This document shows, piece after piece, positions 60,161 to 64,000 of a DNA stretch of 64,000 bases (position 1 is its first letter; each line of letters opens with the position of its first letter). Below the pieces are notes generated by a model. That model did not search any database and was not told the origin of the DNA. It saw only the letters and a program-made list of their open reading frames with translations. Made by a program: the position numbers and the translations under genes. Source of the stretch: Iodobacter fluviatilis (lineage in GTDB: Bacteria > Pseudomonadota > Gammaproteobacteria > Burkholderiales > Chitinibacteraceae); the NCBI RefSeq assembly GCF_004194535.1, contig NZ_CP025781.1, positions 186,001-250,000 on the forward strand, read 5' to 3'.

Positions 60161-60285
60161 TTATTGGCCGCCTTTTCGATGGCTTCGCCACCTTTTTTAA
60201 TATCTTTACCCATACCCGACACGGTATTACATGCGGTCAGCCCAAGCATAAGAAACATCAATAGCAGCGTTGTGATTCGTTTCAT
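60157..60285 (-). CDS. Entericidin A/B-family lipoprotein
   Basis: A 42-aa lipoprotein too short for most gene finders. Sequence seen: [20 protein letters not shown], with lipobox LTAC, then [21 protein letters not shown], the entericidin signature (NTVxGxGxDIxxGGxAIxxAA). AAGGAG precedes the start. It lies between leuC and leuD, 12 bp after leuC and overlapping leuD by ATGA, an arrangement recurrent in betaproteobacteria. Entericidins were described as a toxin/antidote pair in enterics, but here only one copy exists, so that role is doubtful. Confidence 0.88.
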   Translation of the reverse strand: MKRITTLLLMFLMLGLTACNTVSGMGKDIKKGGEAIEKAANK

Positions 60286-60297
60286 GGTGATTTCTCC

Positions 60298-61704
60298 TTA
60301 AGCCAGCTGGCGCACGTCAATAAAATGACCAGCTATCGCCGCCGCTGCCGCCATTTCTGGGCTTAGCAAATGCGTACGACCGCCTTGGCCCTGACGGCCT
60401 TCAAAATTGCGATTGCTTGTGGATGCGCAGCGCTCACCTGGCTCTAGGCGGTCAGCATTCATTGCAAGACACATTGAGCAGCCTGGCTCTCGCCATTCAA
60501 AACCTGCCGCAATAAAGATTTTATCCAGCCCTTCGGCCTCGGCCTGTGCCTTAACAAGTCCCGAACCTGGCACGACCAGCACCAGCTTGACATTTGCAGC
60601 CTTGGTTTTACCCTTGGCCACGCCTGCGGCGGCGCGCAAATCCTCGATGCGTGAGTTAGTACAGGAGCCGATAAATACTTTATCAATCTGAATATCGGTC
60701 AGCGGCGTATTGGCAGCAAGGCCCATATATTGCAGCGCGCGCTCATAGCTACCGCGCTTAACTAAGTCAGGCTCATTTGCTGGATCTGGCACACGGCCAG
60801 AAATGCCCAATACTTGCTCAGGGGAGGTTCCCCATGTCAGCTGCGGCTCGATCTCGGCGGCATCGAGTGTAACGAGCGCATCAAACACTGCGCCTTCATC
60901 CGACACCAGTGTTTTCCAGTGTGCCACAGCGGCATCCCATTGCTCGGCATTCGGCGAATAAGGACGGCCTTTTAGGTAATCAATCGTTTTTACATCCACG
61001 GCCACCATACCGGCACGCGCACCGGCCTCAATCGCCATATTGCATAGCGTCATACGGCCTTCTATCGACAAGGAGCGTATCGCTTCACCACCAAATTCAA
61101 TGGCATAGCCGGTGCCACCTGCCGTACCCACCTTGCCGATAACCGCCAGCGCCACGTCTTTTGCTGTGACACCACGGCCCAGCATGCCATCAACACGGAT
61201 CAACATGGCCTTGGATTTTTTAGCCACCAGCGTTTGGGTGGCCATCACATGCTCAACTTCAGAAGTACCAATCCCGTGTGCAAGGGCGGCAAATGCGCCG
61301 TGCGTAGAGGTATGGCTATCGCCGCAAACCACGGTCATGCCTGGCAAGGTTGCGCCAACTTCTGGGCCAACCACGTGCACGATACCTTGTTTCTGATCTT
61401 TAAACGGGTAATAAGCCAACGCGCCAAATTCTTTGATATTGGCATCCAGCGTTTCCACCTGTAGACGTGAGATGGGATCTTGAATCCCCTTATCCCAGTC
61501 ATTAGTTGGCGTATTATGATCAGCAGTCGAGACAATAGAAGACTTGCGCCACAGGCCGCGACCCGCTAACTTTAGGCCCTCAAAAGCCTGTGGGCTGGTC
61601 ACTTCATGCACCAGGTGACGATCTATATAGATAAGGCAAGTACCGTCGTCCTCAGTGCGAACGACATGCGAGTGCCAAAGTTTGTCATAAAGTGTCTGAG
61701 CCAT
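60298..61704 (-). CDS. leuC: 3-isopropylmalate dehydratase large subunit
   Basis: A 468-aa iron-sulphur subunit of isopropylmalate isomerase. Cluster cysteines lie in [11 protein letters not shown] and [10 protein letters not shown]; also [31 protein letters not shown]-type [14 protein letters not shown] and [20 protein letters not shown] 61704 ([10 protein letters not shown]) matches the family. It begins the transcript leuC-entericidin-leuD. The leader has no evident leucine-rich attenuator peptide. Confidence 0.95.
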   Translation of the reverse strand: MAQTLYDKLWHSHVVRTEDDGTCLIYIDRHLVHEVTSPQAFEGLKLAGRGLWRKSSIVSTADHNTPTNDWDKGIQDPISRLQVETLDANIKEFGALAYYPFKDQKQGIVHVVGPEVGATLPGMTVVCGDSHTSTHGAFAALAHGIGTSEVEHVMATQTLVAKKSKAMLIRVDGMLGRGVTAKDVALAVIGKVGTAGGTGYAIEFGGEAIRSLSIEGRMTLCNMAIEAGARAGMVAVDVKTIDYLKGRPYSPNAEQWDAAVAHWKTLVSDEGAVFDALVTLDAAEIEPQLTWGTSPEQVLGISGRVPDPANEPDLVKRGSYERALQYMGLAANTPLTDIQIDKVFIGSCTNSRIEDLRAAAGVAKGKTKAANVKLVLVVPGSGLVKAQAEAEGLDKIFIAAGFEWREPGCSMCLAMNADRLEPGERCASTSNRNFEGRQGQGGRTHLLSPEMAAAAAIAGHFIDVRQLA

Positions 61705-61834
61705 GGCAATCATCAAAAAAGTCAGGGCCTAAGAAACTAGCATAGAAGGCACTTTGCCACAACCGCGTAAGCAAGACTTATGCTGATGCAGTTTAAATAA
61801 ACACATTAAAATTTAACCCTGAAAAGGAAATTTA

Positions 61835-62266
61835 ATGCACCGATCATTAATAGCCTTGCTGCTACTGAGCTGTGGTCTGGCTAACGCGGCTTCCTGCCAG
61901 AGTGTGGCAGAAAATTTAAACCGCCAGCTACGCCCAGCAACCAACGCTAACGAGCTCACCAACATCCTAAAAAGCCTCAATCAAACCGGCCAGCTACCCG
62001 CCAAATTTGTTAAAAAAAGAGATGCTCAAGCGGCTGGCTGGCGGCCAGGCTCTTCTCTCTGGCAAAGCCTGCCTGGCAAATCGATCGGCGGGGACCGCTT
62101 TGGTAACCGTGAAAATCGTCTGCCACGCAGCCAGTATCAAGAAGCAGATTTAGACTATCAAGGCGGTAAACGCGGCGCTAAGCGGATTGTCTTCAACAAA
62201 AACGGCCCGCGTTTTATTACCGTCGATCACTATCAAACCTTTACCGAGGTGGCAGCATGTCAATAA
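61835..62266 (+). CDS. Secreted barnase-type ribonuclease
   Basis: A 143-aa guanine-specific type RNase of the barnase/N1 family with signal peptide (CGLANA-ASCQ). The active site is complete and spaced as in barnase: Glu103 (QEADLDY), Arg113, Arg117 (KRGAKRI) and His132 (TVDHYQTF), plus the family KSIGGDRFGNRENRLP loop. It would be toxic if kept in the cytoplasm. The barstar gene overlaps its end by 10 bp. Whether it acts as a nutritional RNase or in competition is open. Confidence 0.93.
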   Translation: MHRSLIALLLLSCGLANAASCQSVAENLNRQLRPATNANELTNILKSLNQTGQLPAKFVKKRDAQAAGWRPGSSLWQSLPGKSIGGDRFGNRENRLPRSQYQEADLDYQGGKRGAKRIVFNKNGPRFITVDHYQTFTEVAACQ

Positions 62267-62538
62267 CTCAGAAAGTCGTTCTCAAGCATCTCAGCAAGCA
62301 GGCCGATGTTTATCAGCAACTGGCCGAGCAGCTCGATTTCCCTACTGATTTTGTGAACAACCTTGATGCGCTTTACGACGAGCTAAGTGGCAATCTAGAA
62401 GGCCCGATCCAAATCACTTGGCAAGATGGAGAAGAAGCAAAAGTGGCGCTGGGAAGGGAAGATTACGAAGCGCTGCTGGCGGTATTTAACGACACCATGC
62501 TAGAGCGGGACGATTTTACATTTATCCTTAAACCTTAG
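62257..62538 (+). CDS. Barstar-type ribonuclease inhibitor
   Basis: A 93-aa cytoplasmic inhibitor that binds barnase-type RNases. The inhibitor helix NLDALYDELSG is recognisable, with Asp37 and Asp41 matching Asp35 and Asp39 of barstar, which contact barnase. It overlaps the RNase gene by 10 bp (ATGTCAATAA), giving coupled translation. Its stop codon TAG at 62536-62538 is the first three bases of repeat B3, so the repeat end sets the C-terminus. Confidence 0.9.
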   Translation: MSITQKVVLKHLSKQADVYQQLAEQLDFPTDFVNNLDALYDELSGNLEGPIQITWQDGEEAKVALGREDYEALLAVFNDTMLERDDFTFILKP

Positions 62539-62669
62539 CAGCCTGTCGGACTTAGCATCAGTCAGCTGCAAAATCACCTGATCGGCCTATATTTCACCAG
62601 ATTTTTGACCAATAACTCGTTATTGGCGCTGCAAATCCGGAAAAATCTGGTCTCGACCATGCGATTTTT
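62536..62669. repeat. Left part of a family 1 subtype B repeat (B3, chimeric)
   Basis: The first 134 bp of a subtype B element, from TAGCAGCCTGTCGGAC to GCGATTTTT at 62661-62669, where it passes directly into family 2 sequence. The offset of that 9-mer from the element's left end is the same as in B2. The B right end is missing. Confidence 0.88.
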
Positions 62670-62838
62670 AACTTTCGTTCCGCCCAAAAAATGGGCTAAA
62701 CCCGAAGGGCTGAGCCCGAAAATGGCCATTCACTGCGTTATGCTCCTCGACAATAACCCGTTATTGCCTACGTCACATGCCTTGTGCATAGCCGTTTTCC
62801 GGCTCAGCGCAATGGCGAATGAAACGCCAACAGACCCT
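62661..62838. repeat. Right part of a family 2 repeat (C3, chimeric)
   Basis: From the shared GCGATTTTT, through AACTTTCGTTCCGCCC, CAATAACCCGTTATTG and TTTTCCGGCTCAGC, to the right end ACAGACCCT. The left 90 bp of the element are absent, being replaced by B3. Its end overlaps the CTAG that begins A3. Confidence 0.88.
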
Positions 62839-63004
62839 AGCAGCCTGTCGGACTTAAGCGATCGTAGCGAGGGAAAGACCGGTTTGAGACAGATTTAGCG
62901 GGTTTTTGAGGCGAATAGCTGGCTATTCAACGAGAAAATGCGTGAAATCTGGCCAAATCCGGCTTTTCCGTAGTAGATCAGTCTTAAGTCCGACAGGCTG
63001 CTAG
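62837..63004. repeat. MITE-like repeat, family 1 subtype A (copy A3)
   Basis: A full 168-bp subtype A copy with perfect ends, nearly identical to A1, placed immediately after the B3/C3 chimera. The following 275 bp to the next gene hold no gene or repeat that I can see. Confidence 0.9.
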
Positions 63005-63279
63005 GATTAAGCTGCTGGTGTATTTACCTTGAAATGGCGAATATAAAACCAGCAGTGACTAACATTCTGCACTGCAGCAAAATAGTCAGAATCACACAAA
63101 AAACTTTCCTATAATGAATCTTTGAGCGTATAGAGCACGCTGTCAATCCTGCCGTTTAAGTGTTGGTAGGGTAAGCAATTCTTACCCATACTACTAACGA
63201 TGCTTCCATCTTAAATTGATAAAAAAAGCACTCTATCCGATAAGACACTATACGTTTTCTTCCGCATTAAGGAGGCAGT

Positions 63280-63984
63280 ATGGATTTTGATTACCAGAAA
63301 TATCCCAATAAAATCAATATCGGCTGTGGATATGATTTAAAAATTGGCTTTCTGAATATTGATTTAAACGCTTATCACCAGCCTGATTTAGTTGCCGACT
63401 GTACTCGGCTTGAATGTCTACCCACCGGCTATTATCAGTATATTTTAGCTAATGACATACTCGAGCATATTCCTCGTTTAAAAACCCGCAGCACACTAAG
63501 GGAATGGAGCCGATTACTAAATATCGGGGGCACGCTAGAGTTACAGATTCCAGATGTAATCGGCTTATTAAGCCTACTCAAAAAGCCAGAAAATCAAACG
63601 CTTGAAAAACACGAAGAATTATTGCGCTGCCTATTTGGCACACAGTGTTATAACGGCGACTTTCACTTTATTGGCTTCACTGAAATCACCATAAAAAGTG
63701 CTCTACTTGATGCAGGCTTTACCACCACCAGCTTAGAACCTCTAGACGGTTGGTTATTTAATGTTAAAGCCATCAAAACTCAAAACCCTACACACGATGG
63801 CCTAATTGATATTGAAAAAGACGACGACTTCTTATTTTCCGCTTTTATGCAATTACTAAAAAGAAAACCAGACCACGACGGCTTTGTTCACTATAAAACA
63901 CAACTCAGCAAAGGCATGGAAAGAGAAGCTATTGTAGAAAATATCAAGGGGAGCGAGGAATATCTTATGCTAAAAAAAATATAA
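63280..63984 (+). CDS. SAM-dependent methyltransferase with C-terminal DUF4214 domain
   Basis: A 234-aa protein. Residues about 8-150 form a class I methyltransferase fold: KINIGCGYDLKIGFLNIDL (SAM-binding motif I, degenerate glycines), YQYILANDILEHIPR (motif IV region with the usual LEHI) and LLNIGGTLELQIPDV. Residues about 180-232 match DUF4214 (FLFSAFMQLLKRKPDHDGFVHY, then KGSEEYL), common in surface-polysaccharide and secreted calcium-binding proteins. It may modify a glycan. GGAGG precedes the ATG. The gene ends 16 bp before the window does, so its operon is cut off. Confidence 0.85.
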   Translation: MDFDYQKYPNKINIGCGYDLKIGFLNIDLNAYHQPDLVADCTRLECLPTGYYQYILANDILEHIPRLKTRSTLREWSRLLNIGGTLELQIPDVIGLLSLLKKPENQTLEKHEELLRCLFGTQCYNGDFHFIGFTEITIKSALLDAGFTTTSLEPLDGWLFNVKAIKTQNPTHDGLIDIEKDDDFLFSAFMQLLKRKPDHDGFVHYKTQLSKGMEREAIVENIKGSEEYLMLKKI

Positions 63985-64000
63985 GTGCTGTCTTAGGCAT

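Noticed and set aside
60157-60285. Entericidin as a toxin-antidote module
   Set aside because: Only one lipoprotein of the family is present; a pair would be needed for that role.
62605-62898. 97-codon frame on the plus strand
   Set aside because: It spans the B3/C3 chimera and A3; no ribosome site or protein pattern.

Overview
The window reads as chromosomal DNA of a betaproteobacterium, most likely Neisseriales/Chromobacteriaceae and probably close to Iodobacter. This is inferred from the gene families and their order: a DUF3460 protein, an entericidin gene inside leuC-leuD, a two-subunit bacterioferritin, FliW/FlgM/FlgN and several chemoreceptors. No 16S rRNA or tRNA gene is present to settle it. 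I saw no prophage, CRISPR array or transposase gene.

Layout. 0.1-3 kb: a chemoreceptor, the remnant of an amino-acid binding-protein gene, and two MITE-like repeats. 3-13.3 kb: a maltose/maltodextrin regulon on the minus strand (lamB, GH13 alpha-glucosidase, malK, malE, malF, malG) with a LacI-type regulator and several LacI-type operator candidates. 13.5-16.1 kb: a MetE-like methyltransferase gene followed by a soluble hybrid histidine kinase. 16.8-22.4 kb: a hypothetical gene, pldA, usg (an aspartate-semialdehyde-dehydrogenase paralogue without the catalytic Cys), leuB, a DUF1653 gene and a Tsx-like porin. 22.8-26.3 kb: purT, a truncated haemoglobin and a second chemoreceptor. 26.4-31.3 kb: DUF3460, a HisN-type phosphatase, the bacterioferritin pair, dut-coaBC and radC. 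31.3-36.7 kb: a calcium-loop protein, a frameshifted leucine-type binding protein, an HDOD protein and an amino-acid ABC transporter lacking its ATPase. 36.8-43.9 kb: priA, hemE, a small secreted protein, glnS and a polyamine-type binding protein. 44.1-49.4 kb: an NTF2-like protein, uraA-upp, and a TPR protein paired with an L,D-transpeptidase. 49.5-57.3 kb: tilS-accA, fliW, a binding protein, an M13 peptidase, and flgM-flgN behind a FliA-type promoter. 57.3-64 kb: an NlpC/P60 lipoprotein, a GNAT enzyme, nagB, leuC-entericidin-leuD, a barnase/barstar pair, and a methyltransferase with a DUF4214 tail.

The most notable non-genic content is a set of short palindromic MITE-like repeats. One family is 165-168 bp with 22-bp inverted ends, exists as two diverged subtypes (A and B), and carries a short palindrome at its centre. 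A second family (C, about 267 bp) has different ends. Copies lie directly against genes, and one B/C chimera joined at a shared 9-mer lies beside barstar and supplies its stop codon.

How the genes work together. LamB takes maltodextrin across the outer membrane, MalEFGK imports it and the alpha-glucosidase cleaves it. LeuB and LeuCD serve leucine synthesis from two separate loci. Upp and UraA salvage uracil. The two bacterioferritin subunits divide haem binding and ferroxidase chemistry. FlgM, FlgN and FliW control flagellar export and late gene expression, and the chemoreceptors feed the same motility system. All functions are assigned by reading motifs and recalling families; no database search was run.
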